Origin: Bacillota bacterium
GTDB taxonomy: Bacteria > Bacillota > UBA4882 > UBA10575
Assembly (NCBI GenBank): GCA_012838955.1
Contig: DUOH01000038.1
Coordinates: forward strand, 1 to 64,000
Direction of reading: 5' to 3'
Length of the DNA stretch: 64,000 bases
The position numbers and the translations under genes are program-made. The notes beneath the pieces were generated by a model. The model worked only from the letters and a program-made list of their open reading frames with translations. It was not told the origin of the DNA and made no database searches. Below are positions 17,576 through 26,243 of the stretch, in pieces. How positions within the stretch are numbered: the first letter of the stretch is position 1; every line of letters starts with the position of its first letter.

Positions 17576-17600
17576 AAAATACCCTGAAACAAGTCAGGGC
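17576..17600 (-). terminator. Intrinsic terminator of the FMN riboswitch
   Basis: Minus strand: GCCCTGA, loop, TCAGGGT, then ATTTTA. It lies just after the riboswitch aptamer and 12 bp before the first gene, the usual position of an expression-platform terminator. Confidence 0.82.
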
Positions 17601-17612
17601 ATTTCAAATAAA

Positions 17613-17765
17613 CCTTCTTTCATCCGGACTATACCGTCGGTTCTGGAGTTGCACCAGATCAGCTCAGTCTTACCTGAGGTCGTGGACTTAGGCCCATGAG
17701 CCTTCACCACCGGTCGGGAATTGTATTGCCACCTCATGTGGCAATCACGCACCCTGCCCTGAAGG
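17613..17765 (-). promoter_or_regulatory. FMN riboswitch (RFN element)
   Basis: On the minus strand the conserved RFN blocks appear in order: CAGGGTG near the 5' end, ATTCCCGACCGGTGGT, CATGGGCC region, GATCTGGTGCAACTCC, ACCGACGGTATAGTCCGGAT and closing GAAGAAGG. The P1 stem is CCTTC with GAAGG. A variable stem GATTGCCACATGAGGTGGCAAT lies inside P2. FMN binding would favour the adjacent terminator and shut off the importer. Confidence 0.95.
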
Positions 17766-17874
17766 AAATGGTCTATGCAATTGTCTGAGGCATAAACATC
17801 TATGCCTAAGTTTACTTTAATTATATGCCAGGGGCCGGAGAATGAAAAGTAAAGGGTAGGTAAATGCGGGCAAA

Positions 17875-19566
17875 CTAGAGCTTGACTTCCAATACGGCAA
17901 CGGGTTTACCCACACCCTCCTTCTCAAAGATCGTTCGGAAGCTGTCGGCCGGTAGATATTTCCGTCTGATCCTAATCGATAAGCCGGGGTAGGTTAGAAC
18001 CTGCTTGACAACTTCCCCCGGTAACGGGGTCTCCTCTCGATAACGAATAAGAAGTTCCCGCCGTTGTAAACTGACTGCCACCGGTAACAACCGATATCCC
18101 CCGCTCGGACGGCGCCCGGCGGAGATGAAAAACTCCAGTTTGTCTTCGTCCGGAGAGACGCCAGCCAACGGATCACTGGAGGTCAACACCTCATGCGCGG
18201 GTTCCTCCTTCCCTTCTGTACAGCAATCCTCATAGGGGATGGGTCTACCTTTTAGATCCTCTTTAAAAACAAATTCCGCCTTGATCCCCAGGCTAAAACA
18301 GGAAAAAAGGGTGGCTGCCACCTTCTTCTTGATCTTTCTTTGCATCTTTCGCAGAGGACCGCCGTTTGCCTCAATTTGCCTGTTCACCCGGGCTAATCCC
18401 AAGACTAGCCTGGCTAGACGGTCGGCATTATGTCGCACTAAGCCGTTGGTTTGTAACAAAGAGTCCACAATCGGCACTGATCCAAGGCGGGAGATCTTTT
18501 CCCGGTCCGGCGCCACCGGAATGGCCCCCTCCTCGGCATAAGTCATCCGCGCCTTCTCAGGTACAGGTTGATTATTAACAATTACATAATCAATAAGGTT
18601 CTCCCCAATATGATCGATCAGGGCCCGTAAATGGTCTGAAGCGGTAAAGCCGGTTGTTTCTCCTGGTTGCGTCATTACGTTGCAGATATAAACCTTTGGG
18701 GCGGTGGTTCTATGAAGAGCCTCGGTGATTCCTTCCACCAAAAGCGGAGGAATTACACTTGTATAAAGGCTACCGGGGCCTAGAATCACCACATCCGCTT
18801 CTTCAATGGCCTTGATCGCCTCAGGAAGCGCTTTGGCACCAGCCGGTTCCAAATAGACACGGCGAATGGAAGAAGGACTCTTACCAATCGCCGATTCCCC
18901 ATTGATCTTTCTTCCGTCGCTCAACTCGGCATTTAGTTGCACGTTCTCCAAGGTTGCCGGGTAAACCCGGCCTTTCACCGCCAAAACCTGACTGGAGGCT
19001 TCAATGGCCTTTTCAATATCACCGGTAATCTCAGTCATGGCCGCGATAAAAAGGTTACCGAAGTTATGGCCGGCGAGCCCGGTTCCCCCATTGAACCTAT
19101 ATTGCATCAACCGTTCCATCAGGGGTTCCAGATCGGCCATAGCAATCAAGCAGTTACGGATATCTCCCGGGGGTAGGATTCCGAATTCCTGCCGTAACCT
19201 ACCGGAGCTGCCGCCGTCATCAGCCACGGTGACGATGGCGGTCAAGTTGTTCGTTACTTTCTTCAACCCCCGCAACACAGTGCCTAACCCAGTTCCGCCA
19301 CCTATGATCACGATCCGGGGCCCGTTTCCTGACGGATGAGTGGTGCTCCCATCAGTCCCTGTGGGTGTCCAGGTGATCAACTGCCAAAACAGAATCTGTG
19401 TGTAATAACCTCCTCCAACCAGGGCGATTAGAATCGGAAACAGGCCGTACCAGCGGAATTTTTCACTGAGCAAAATGACTAAGAGCCCGGTCACTACGAG
19501 AAAAACAGTAGTAAAAAACCACATTATCCACTTTCGTTTCAACCTGCCCAATCCGCTCCTGGCCAT
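17875..19566 (-). CDS. yvcK: YvcK/CofD-family protein with C-terminal PrcB_C-like domain
   Basis: 563 residues, about 120-240 longer than usual. Two N-terminal membrane segments (about 12-32 and 38-60) precede the YvcK domain (about 84-395: IIGGGTGLGTVLRGLK, VADDGGSSGRLR, LPPGDIRNCL, NGGTGLAGHNFGNL, LGPGSLYTSVIPPLL). YvcK binds UDP-GlcNAc and affects wall and carbon metabolism. After a linker, residues about 477-540 read ISAGRRPSGGYRLLP and PGEVVKQVLTYPG, which match my memory of the PrcB_C domain. I know of no such fusion. The frame is continuous. It follows rapZ, as is common, but whiA, the usual next gene, is absent. Confidence 0.9.
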   Translation of the reverse strand: MARSGLGRLKRKWIMWFFTTVFLVVTGLLVILLSEKFRWYGLFPILIALVGGGYYTQILFWQLITWTPTGTDGSTTHPSGNGPRIVIIGGGTGLGTVLRGLKKVTNNLTAIVTVADDGGSSGRLRQEFGILPPGDIRNCLIAMADLEPLMERLMQYRFNGGTGLAGHNFGNLFIAAMTEITGDIEKAIEASSQVLAVKGRVYPATLENVQLNAELSDGRKINGESAIGKSPSSIRRVYLEPAGAKALPEAIKAIEEADVVILGPGSLYTSVIPPLLVEGITEALHRTTAPKVYICNVMTQPGETTGFTASDHLRALIDHIGENLIDYVIVNNQPVPEKARMTYAEEGAIPVAPDREKISRLGSVPIVDSLLQTNGLVRHNADRLARLVLGLARVNRQIEANGGPLRKMQRKIKKKVAATLFSCFSLGIKAEFVFKEDLKGRPIPYEDCCTEGKEEPAHEVLTSSDPLAGVSPDEDKLEFFISAGRRPSGGYRLLPVAVSLQRRELLIRYREETPLPGEVVKQVLTYPGLSIRIRRKYLPADSFRTIFEKEGVGKPVAVLEVKL

Positions 19567-19649
19567 TCCCTTTCCCCCTTACCAGACAATGAAATAAACA
19601 CGAACCGGTTTAAATCGAAGATGTGCACTGGTGTTCAAAAGAGAGTTAC

Positions 19650-20507
19650 TCAAATATCCCTGTGTTCTACTACGGCTTTATAACCCTTGGCGCATAAAAA
19701 CTTCCCTAATTGATTGGCGATTGCAACCGAGCGGTGTCTGCCCCCTGTACACCCAATACCGATAATCAATTGGGTCTTGCCCTCATTGATGTATTGCGGC
19801 GCCAAAAATTCCATTAAACCATAGAGCTTACGTAAAAACTTTGATGTAACCGGCCATTTCAATACATAATCTTCTACTTCTTTATTGTTACCGGTCAACC
19901 CTTTTAATGAATCAACGTAAAACGGGTTGGGGAGGAAGCGCACATCAAAGACGAGGTCCGCATCGAGAGGAATACCGTTCCGGAAACCAAAAGACACAAT
20001 GGTAAAGATCATTCTCTGTTCTTCCACAACCTGGCTGTACTTCTCCACAATCACCTCTCTCAACTGCCTTACCGTCAGGTTGCTGGTATCCACGATCAGG
20101 TTGGCCTTTCCTCTAATCTCCTCTAACTTGGCTTTTTCTGCCCTAATCCCGTCCAGAATTCCCCCTTCGCTGGAGAGGGGATGGGGACGCCGGGATTCTT
20201 TAAACCTACGCACCAGCACCTCTTCGGCGGCTTCCAGGAAGATCACCTCATGAGTCAGGTTGTTCTGTTCCAGTATTTCCAGGGAAGAAGAGATACTGTT
20301 AAAAAAGTCACCACCCCGCACATCTACTACTAATGCTATTTTATTGATCCGCCCTTCGGATTGTGCACAAACCTCGGCGAACTTCGGAATTAAAACCGGA
20401 GGAAGGTTATCGACACAAAAAAAGCCCAGATCCTCAAAGGCCTTCATCGCCTCGGATTTTCCCGCGCCTGACAGTCCGGTAATGATAACAAAACGTATGA
20501 ACTGCAT
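19650..20507 (-). CDS. rapZ: RapZ/YvcJ nucleotide-binding protein
   Basis: 285 residues. P-loop ITGLSGAGKSEAMKAFEDLG, Walker-B-like region, FFCVDNLPP, and the C-terminal GCTGGRHRSVAIANQL motif that is diagnostic of the family. In E. coli RapZ is an RNase adaptor controlling GlmS; in Bacillus YvcJ is a GTPase/ATPase of unclear role. GAGGGGAG lies about 7 bases before the ATG. It precedes yvcK by 83 bp, the normal order of this pair. Confidence 0.96.
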   Translation of the reverse strand: MQFIRFVIITGLSGAGKSEAMKAFEDLGFFCVDNLPPVLIPKFAEVCAQSEGRINKIALVVDVRGGDFFNSISSSLEILEQNNLTHEVIFLEAAEEVLVRRFKESRRPHPLSSEGGILDGIRAEKAKLEEIRGKANLIVDTSNLTVRQLREVIVEKYSQVVEEQRMIFTIVSFGFRNGIPLDADLVFDVRFLPNPFYVDSLKGLTGNNKEVEDYVLKWPVTSKFLRKLYGLMEFLAPQYINEGKTQLIIGIGCTGGRHRSVAIANQLGKFLCAKGYKAVVEHRDI

Positions 20508-20725
20508 GTCGATGCTCCCCTCAGATGTCGTTCAAAAGCACACATCATATATTTATTAGTTCCAGCCGATATTAGCTACTGTTACATAACCTTCTTCTTG
20601 AAAAAGAAAAATCCTTTCGGAAACGAATGGTAAATCACTATGTAAAGTAAATTTCTCTTTCTTCCGCTTCGGACCTCGCCTTAGTTAGGGAAAGACTTAT
20701 ATAAAAACAAATCCATCATTATACG
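20508..20725. other. Intergenic leader upstream of rapZ
   Basis: No gene seen. The minus strand has a TATAAT box at 20718-20723, but with no good -35 element; it may be a weak rapZ promoter. Confidence 0.4.
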
Positions 20726-20757
20726 AAAGACCTCTGGACTAAGTTCAGAGGTCTTTT
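20726..20757 (-). terminator. Terminator after the GT4/nucleotidyltransferase operon
   Basis: AAAGACCTCTG pairs with CAGAGGTCTTT around a short loop, about 100 bp past the stop at 20858. The U-run is short (TTT) on the minus strand and longer on the plus strand. Confidence 0.65.
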
Positions 20758-20857
20758 TCTCAAACCGCTATTGTGCAGACAGATATATCTCTTTACGCAT
20801 TAGCGCTTGTCTTTTCCATACCAAATAAGCCTCCACTCAGGCAGACCAAGGGAGCTC

Positions 20858-23338
20858 CTACCGAATCTGCATCTCGTTGATGCGCCCCATGTACATTTTA
20901 GCTAAAGCGTCTGCTGCTTCTTTAGAGGTAGCTTCAGTATAGATCTGAAATACCGGATCCTCGGCGTCAGGCAGGACTAACGCCCAACCTTGGTCGTGGA
21001 AGACCTTCAAACCGTCTGTGGTTTCAATCTCATGCTCTTTGCTCTCTTCAAAAAGTGTCCTCATAATCCTGCCCTTATCCTCCCAAGAGCACTGTACTTC
21101 TTTTTGAATCGTATAGAAGGAAGGGAGCTCTGAGATGATCTGCGACAGGCTCATCTTCTCCTTGGCCAACAGCTCCAAGATTTTGGCCAGGGAAAAGACG
21201 GAGTCAAAATTCGGTTGAAAATGGCTCTTCCCATCCTGTCCCGGAAAGATCTTCTCCGTCACTACCATCTCCATTAAAGACCTGGCATTGGCCTTGGTTC
21301 GGACTACGTTACCGTGATGTTTTTCCGCCAGTTTCTCAATGGCTTGGGAAGCATAGACCGGTACGGCCATGGTGGGCTTTTGTGAGTGCTTGAAGACTAA
21401 AAGAGTGAGTAAAGCCGTAAAACATCGGTCATCAAGACGGTTACCCTTTTCATCGATTAGAATGAGCTTTTCCGCATTTTGATCAACCACAACCCCCAAA
21501 TCCACGTCTTCCGTTGGCATCAACGCTGAAATTTCTCTCACGACTACGGAGATCTTCTCCTCTTCCTGATGTGAACCGGCTACAGCAGCGTCAACCTCGC
21601 AGTGCCGGACTGTACAACCCAACTTCTCCAAGACAGTGGATAATAGTATAGATAAACATGAGGAATCAGGCTTTACCATCACTTTAAAGGCGGAATTCCT
21701 AATGATCTCCACATCAACAGCGCTCAGCATCTTTTCTACATAGTCCTCTAAGAGACGCGGTACATAGGCCAACCCGCCCATCTTATCCCGGCTTACCCGG
21801 CGGAACTCTTCGGTAAAGAAAGCTTGCTCCACCCGGCGCTGGGTGTTACGATCAATATTCAACCCTTGCCCGTCAAAAAACTCAATCAAAACATTCTCCT
21901 TATTAGTTGGGGAGATACGCAGATGTGCCCCAGCTTCCGCCCCTAAGGTCACTATGGCAAACCTGGTAGCCGCAGTGGAAAGGGTTCCCAGGTCAAAAAC
22001 GTCAATACCGCTGCCCATGATTCCGGCGATTAGGGCTTGCTTCAGTATTCTGGCGGGCTGACAGTTATCCACTCCGACCACTACTCGGTGACCTTCCGTG
22101 AGGTTTGTTCCAAAAGCCGCGCCAAGCTTCGCAACGAATTCCGGCGTGAGTTCGATGTTGGCGGTTTTGTCAACTCCCAGGTTCCCAAAGAGGTTGTTAC
22201 TGCATGATGAGCCCCAGACCAGACTATTGTTAACCACTGAACCGCTTTCTATATACTTGCCCGGCCAGACCTTTATTCCGGGTTTCAATAATGACCTGGC
22301 GCCTACCGTACAGCCGTCACCGAGCACTGCCCCTTCATAAATGGCGGCCTTATGCTTGACATGGTTATAAGAAGCTAGGATCGCCCCTCTTGCTTCCGTA
22401 TAAGCGCCAAGGTAAACGTGGTTCCATAATATACACCGTTTTACGGTGGATTCCTCTTCCAAGAAACTATAGTTGCCCAAGACAGAAAGAGAGCCGACTC
22501 TCGCCCCCTTTTTCACTCGGCAATACTCACCCAAAAGTACCGGAGGTTCCAGCACCGCCCCATGCTCAATCTCAGCGCCTTCCCCAGCCCAAATCCCCGG
22601 GGAGATCTCATGACCGGGGATGGGAAGTCTGATCCTTCCGCTTAACATGTGGTAGTTTGCCTGTCGGTATTGTTCAAGGTTACCAACATCCGACCAATAT
22701 CCGTCCGCCACATATCCGAAGAGCGGTTCTCCTTTGGCCAGCAGTCCGGGAAAGAGATCCTTGCTGAAATCAACCGGTTTGTCCTTGTCGTAGTAAGATA
22801 AAACCTCGGGTTCCAGAATATAGATGCCTGTATTTACTGTATCGCTAAAAACCTCGCCCCATCCCGGTTTCTCCAAAAAACGACGGATTCTGCCCTCTTC
22901 ATCCGTAATCACTACGCCGTACTCCAAAGGCGCCTCCACTTTTGTCAGGACCAGAGTGGCTAAGGCCTTTTTTTTTCGATGAAAGTCGATGGCCGCCTCG
23001 AGATTAATATCGGTTAAGGCATCACCACTGATTACCAAGAAGGTTTCATTCAGAAAATCCGCGGCATTCTTGACACTGCCCGCCGTCCCCAAAGGATTTT
23101 CTTCCACAAAGTATCGCAGGGAAACCCCATAGTCGGCCCCGTTCCCAAAGTAGTTTTTGATCAACTCCGGCAAGTAAAAAAGAGTAACTCCAATCTCTGT
23201 CAGACTGTATCGGCGCAGGAGGTGAATTATATGTTCCATCATCGGGCGTGCGGCAATCGGAACCATCGGTTTGGGAATTTTGCAGGTCAATGGTCGTAGC
23301 CGTGTGCCCTTCCCCCCGGCCATGATTACTGCTTTCAA
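20858..23338 (-). CDS. Sugar-phosphate nucleotidyltransferase / phosphomannomutase-like fusion
   Basis: 826 residues in three parts. Residues 1-235 form a nucleotidyltransferase with AGGKGTRLRPLT and the metal motif SGDALTDI. Residues about 250-370 form a left-handed beta-helix of hexapeptide repeats. Residues about 375-826 are a phosphohexomutase-like region. The family is annotated mannose-1-phosphate guanylyltransferase/phosphomannomutase. The mutase active site usually reads TASHNP; here the equivalent stretch is LRISPTNKEN (about residue 473), with no phospho-serine in register, so the mutase is probably inactive or altered. It overlaps the upstream GT4 gene by 4 bp (ATGA), indicating translational coupling and a shared polysaccharide or glycogen-like pathway. 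Confidence 0.88.
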   Translation of the reverse strand: MKAVIMAGGKGTRLRPLTCKIPKPMVPIAARPMMEHIIHLLRRYSLTEIGVTLFYLPELIKNYFGNGADYGVSLRYFVEENPLGTAGSVKNAADFLNETFLVISGDALTDINLEAAIDFHRKKKALATLVLTKVEAPLEYGVVITDEEGRIRRFLEKPGWGEVFSDTVNTGIYILEPEVLSYYDKDKPVDFSKDLFPGLLAKGEPLFGYVADGYWSDVGNLEQYRQANYHMLSGRIRLPIPGHEISPGIWAGEGAEIEHGAVLEPPVLLGEYCRVKKGARVGSLSVLGNYSFLEEESTVKRCILWNHVYLGAYTEARGAILASYNHVKHKAAIYEGAVLGDGCTVGARSLLKPGIKVWPGKYIESGSVVNNSLVWGSSCSNNLFGNLGVDKTANIELTPEFVAKLGAAFGTNLTEGHRVVVGVDNCQPARILKQALIAGIMGSGIDVFDLGTLSTAATRFAIVTLGAEAGAHLRISPTNKENVLIEFFDGQGLNIDRNTQRRVEQAFFTEEFRRVSRDKMGGLAYVPRLLEDYVEKMLSAVDVEIIRNSAFKVMVKPDSSCLSILLSTVLEKLGCTVRHCEVDAAVAGSHQEEEKISVVVREISALMPTEDVDLGVVVDQNAEKLILIDEKGNRLDDRCFTALLTLLVFKHSQKPTMAVPVYASQAIEKLAEKHHGNVVRTKANARSLMEMVVTEKIFPGQDGKSHFQPNFDSVFSLAKILELLAKEKMSLSQIISELPSFYTIQKEVQCSWEDKGRIMRTLFEESKEHEIETTDGLKVFHDQGWALVLPDAEDPVFQIYTEATSKEAADALAKMYMGRINEMQIR

Positions 23339-24687
23339 TTGAGCGCCTCCTTTTCAGAATGATAAGTATTTCTCTGCTCCAGCCGAGTATTACGCTGATC
23401 ATACGTATAGCGGCTGGTTGTCAAGGACTTCCGCTCCGTATTTATCCAAGCGGAATTCTGACCGGTCGCCTTCCATTCAAGCTCAGCCTGGGATCTCCAG
23501 TCAGAATTCTCATATTCCGCCCGTACCTCTTCGTAGACGTTGATTGTCTCTTCCGCAATCTTATCCCAGCTATACACGGTTTCCACCTCCGACCAGGCCT
23601 GCCTCTTCATCTCCTGTGCCTGCCCGGGATGGGTAATCATCCAAATTATATTATCCGCCAGCGAATCAGGGCTATTGCTAAAGGCTTTCAGCCCGTTTCT
23701 CCCATGATGCACCACCTCCCCCAAACCTCCGGTATCAGTCACTACTACCGGTGTTCCGGCTGCCATCGCCTCCAGGGCCACAATACCAAAAGGTTCATAG
23801 ATGCTGGGAAAGACCGCCACCGAGGCTGTGTTAAAGAGAGCGTTCCTGATCTGGTCGTCTATGTATCCGGTGAAGTAGATTCGCTCGTATATGCCCAACC
23901 GACGGGCTTTCTCCTTTAGATGGGCTTCATATGGACCCTTTCCGGCGATGACAAACTTGACATCATTTACTCTGCTCAAGACCTTGACTGCCGCTTCCAA
24001 CAAAAGATCAAGACCTTTTTCAAAAACCAACCTCCCTACATAGAAGACGATCTTTTCATGGGGCGCCGCATACCTATTCCTGATCTCCTGCGGGTTCACG
24101 GATAGACTGCGAAAAGCTTCAGGAAAAACTCCGTTGGGAATGATTCTGATTTTATCTTCAGGCAATTGGAAGATCCGTCTTAACTCCGCAAACATATAGC
24201 GGCTGCAACAGATGACCCGCCAGGCTTCATAACCAAGCCACCATTCGATATTACTGATATAACGCTGGGTCTCATTGTGGAGACCGTTGTTCCGGCCCCA
24301 TTCCGTGGCATGAATCGTTGCCAGCATGGGGATACGCCATACATGTTTCAAAAGCTTACCCGCATAAGCCACCAACCAATCATGAGCATGAATCAGATCA
24401 AAGGTCTCTCCCTGTTTAGCCAAGCCCATGACTTTTTCCACCAAGTTTAAGTTGAGCTGCAGAGTCCAGGAAATAAAGTCGGGTGGTTCCGGATTATCCA
24501 TCTTACATCTATGCACAGTTACCCCTTTTTCATACTCCTCTTCTCCGGATTCCGCCGTTCCGACTGTGAGCACATGTACCTCCTGGCCCCGTCGGCATAA
24601 AGCGATTGACAGATCATGCACGTGGGGGGCGATTCCCCCAATCACCTTAGGCGGGTACTCCCAACTCAACATTAAAACCCTCATCAT
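23335..24687 (-). CDS. Glycosyltransferase family 4, glycogen-synthase-like
   Basis: 450 residues, GT-B fold. N-terminal MLSWEYPPKVIGGIAPHV, acceptor-side HAHDWL, the hinge motif YVGRLVFEKGLDLLLEA and the nucleotide-sugar site PSIYEPFGIVALEAMAAGTPVV with the E-x7-E pattern are all present. It resembles archaeal and clostridial GlgA-like GT4 enzymes that use ADP- or GDP-sugars. The last 60 residues, after NVYEEVRAEYE, are polar, low in hydrophobicity and not part of the fold. First gene of a two-gene operon with the nucleotidyltransferase, which may make its donor. Confidence 0.9.
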   Translation of the reverse strand: MMRVLMLSWEYPPKVIGGIAPHVHDLSIALCRRGQEVHVLTVGTAESGEEEYEKGVTVHRCKMDNPEPPDFISWTLQLNLNLVEKVMGLAKQGETFDLIHAHDWLVAYAGKLLKHVWRIPMLATIHATEWGRNNGLHNETQRYISNIEWWLGYEAWRVICCSRYMFAELRRIFQLPEDKIRIIPNGVFPEAFRSLSVNPQEIRNRYAAPHEKIVFYVGRLVFEKGLDLLLEAAVKVLSRVNDVKFVIAGKGPYEAHLKEKARRLGIYERIYFTGYIDDQIRNALFNTASVAVFPSIYEPFGIVALEAMAAGTPVVVTDTGGLGEVVHHGRNGLKAFSNSPDSLADNIIWMITHPGQAQEMKRQAWSEVETVYSWDKIAEETINVYEEVRAEYENSDWRSQAELEWKATGQNSAWINTERKSLTTSRYTYDQRNTRLEQRNTYHSEKEALN

Positions 24688-24949
24688 TATTCCATTCCTT
24701 TCTTCAAAATCTGGAGAATATGGTGTCTACTAGTATAAATCCCAATCTATATTAGTTTTATTCTCTCCATTCCGCAGGAGATCATGCGCCTGTCCCCCTG
24801 ATTCCCGGCGCTTCCCCCTTCGTAATTTGCAAACTTATTTTTTAATTTACATTTTCTCCAGACAAATATTTTATTAGCCCATGCATATATTTAGTATGTA
24901 TAAATTTTTATGGTGGAATTTACCACCGAACTGATGGGAGGAATGCTTG

Positions 24950-25633
24950 ATGGATATAACACAAAGCTTGTCACGGATCATAAAAACATACCAAAATTAC
25001 TTTGGAACTCTTTTTGTCTCCACCTTAATCGCGTGTGCCTTCTCCTTTTTATCTTGTGGTTTTTTCGCCGGTCCGTTCCTCGGCGGCCTCCTCCTTTACA
25101 ACCTCCGGCTCTGGCAGGGAAGAGAAGGCAACCTCGCGGCCGCCACCAAAGAAGTCTTTGGCCACTTTGACCTGGCCTTCCCTTGTCTGCTTTTATTTCT
25201 CTTTACCGGCCTCCTCTGGTCTGTGGCCTCACTCATCGGCCACATTCCCTTCCTCGGCTCTCTATTTGTTTTCCTCTTTCATCCATTGCTCTTCTTCTTT
25301 TTTTGCTTGGCTTTACTCTTTATCATCGATAAAGGATATACCCTAATCCCTGCTCTAACCGGCGCGTCTCGAATTTTTCTCACCAACGCGCCGAACATCG
25401 CCCTTTATGGTTTGATCACCGGGCTGCTCGGTCTTTCCGGTGCGCTTTTTCTGATCCTGCCTATCATATTGACCATCCCCCTTACTTTCCTCGCCGCTTC
25501 TCTGGCCTATTATGAGCTCTCTGCCACAGCTTCTGCCTTGCCCAGGATTGACCGTCATTCTATGCTCATCGTCTCCATCTGTATTACTGTTCTGATTTTG
25601 GCAGGCTTGATCTTTAAATACAGCGGCCGATAG
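24950..25633 (+). CDS. Polytopic membrane protein of unknown function
   Basis: 227 residues from ATG 24950, with GGGAGG 8 bases upstream; an adjacent TTG at 24947 is an alternative. About six membrane segments cover most of the length (for example FLSCGFFAGPFLGGLLLY, LLFLFTGLLWSVASLI and the final IVSICITVLILAGLI). The layout recalls small DUF975-like or DUF4013-like proteins, but I cannot place it. It stands alone between divergent and convergent neighbours. A hairpin GGTGG-AATTTA-CCACC lies in its 5' leader at 24912-24927. Confidence 0.8.
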   Translation: MDITQSLSRIIKTYQNYFGTLFVSTLIACAFSFLSCGFFAGPFLGGLLLYNLRLWQGREGNLAAATKEVFGHFDLAFPCLLLFLFTGLLWSVASLIGHIPFLGSLFVFLFHPLLFFFFCLALLFIIDKGYTLIPALTGASRIFLTNAPNIALYGLITGLLGLSGALFLILPIILTIPLTFLAASLAYYELSATASALPRIDRHSMLIVSICITVLILAGLIFKYSGR

Positions 25634-25792
25634 CGTCTGCGCAATGGAGCCGGGCGATTACGAGGCTCCGGCCTTTCACAACAACATACGCCCTGTGCTA
25701 TCTGGCCCTACCAGCGGAGACTTCTACCGCACAGAAGGCGTCCGGAACACCTACTACAAAAGATATGGCCGCCACTGGATGGTTTCTTCTAC

Positions 25793-25843
25793 AAAAAACA
25801 GGCTGCTCCACAAGGAACTGAAAGTTCCAGTGAAACAGCCTGC
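25793..25843 (-). terminator. Terminator of the pan operon
   Basis: Minus strand: AGGCTG, an inner stem of GGAACT and AGTTCC, then CAGCCTGTTTTTTG. It lies about 40 bp past the panD stop. Confidence 0.85.
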
Positions 25844-25880
25844 TTCTGATCGGATATTTTAATGAGGCGGATACTTAAGC

Positions 25881-26237
25881 CTATCTGCCTGAACGCGGTT
25901 TGTTCTGATCATTCACCAAGACCACCTTGGGCTTGAGTTTTCTGGCTTCTTCGTCACTGAAGAGGCCATAAGAGATGATGATTATTTTATCACCCGGCGC
26001 CACCAGCCTGGCGGCAGCTCCATTCACACAGATCACTCCCGAGCCGGGCGGTCCCTCAATGACGTAGGTATCAAAACGGGCTCCGTTATTCACGTTAACT
26101 ACTTGTACTTGCTCTGCCGGTAGAATATCGGCCTTCTCCATTAACTCCCGGTCAATGGTAATACTACCTTCATAATGCAAATTCGCATCCGTAACCGTAG
26201 CCCGGTGGATCTTTCCTTTACACATCATTCTAAACAC
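25881..26237 (-). CDS. panD: Aspartate 1-decarboxylase
   Basis: 118 residues. This pyruvoyl enzyme makes beta-alanine from aspartate for pantothenate. The self-cleavage site is visible as YEGSITID with Gly24-Ser25; Ser25 becomes the pyruvoyl group. [12 protein letters not shown] and [20 protein letters not shown] are further family motifs. Fourth gene of the pantothenate operon, 6 bp after panC. Confidence 0.97.
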   Translation of the reverse strand: MFRMMCKGKIHRATVTDANLHYEGSITIDRELMEKADILPAEQVQVVNVNNGARFDTYVIEGPPGSGVICVNGAAARLVAPGDKIIIISYGLFSDEEARKLKPKVVLVNDQNKPRSGR

Positions 26238-26243
26238 CTGGGT

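Noticed and set aside
17613-17765. TPP riboswitch, as expected for a THI5-like importer
   Set aside because: No CTGAGA or ACCTGATC thiamine-box sequence; the blocks match the FMN element instead.
24912-24927. GGTGG-AATTTA-CCACC hairpin as a riboswitch
   Set aside because: Only a 5-bp stem and no surrounding conserved sequence; kept only as a note on the membrane protein leader.
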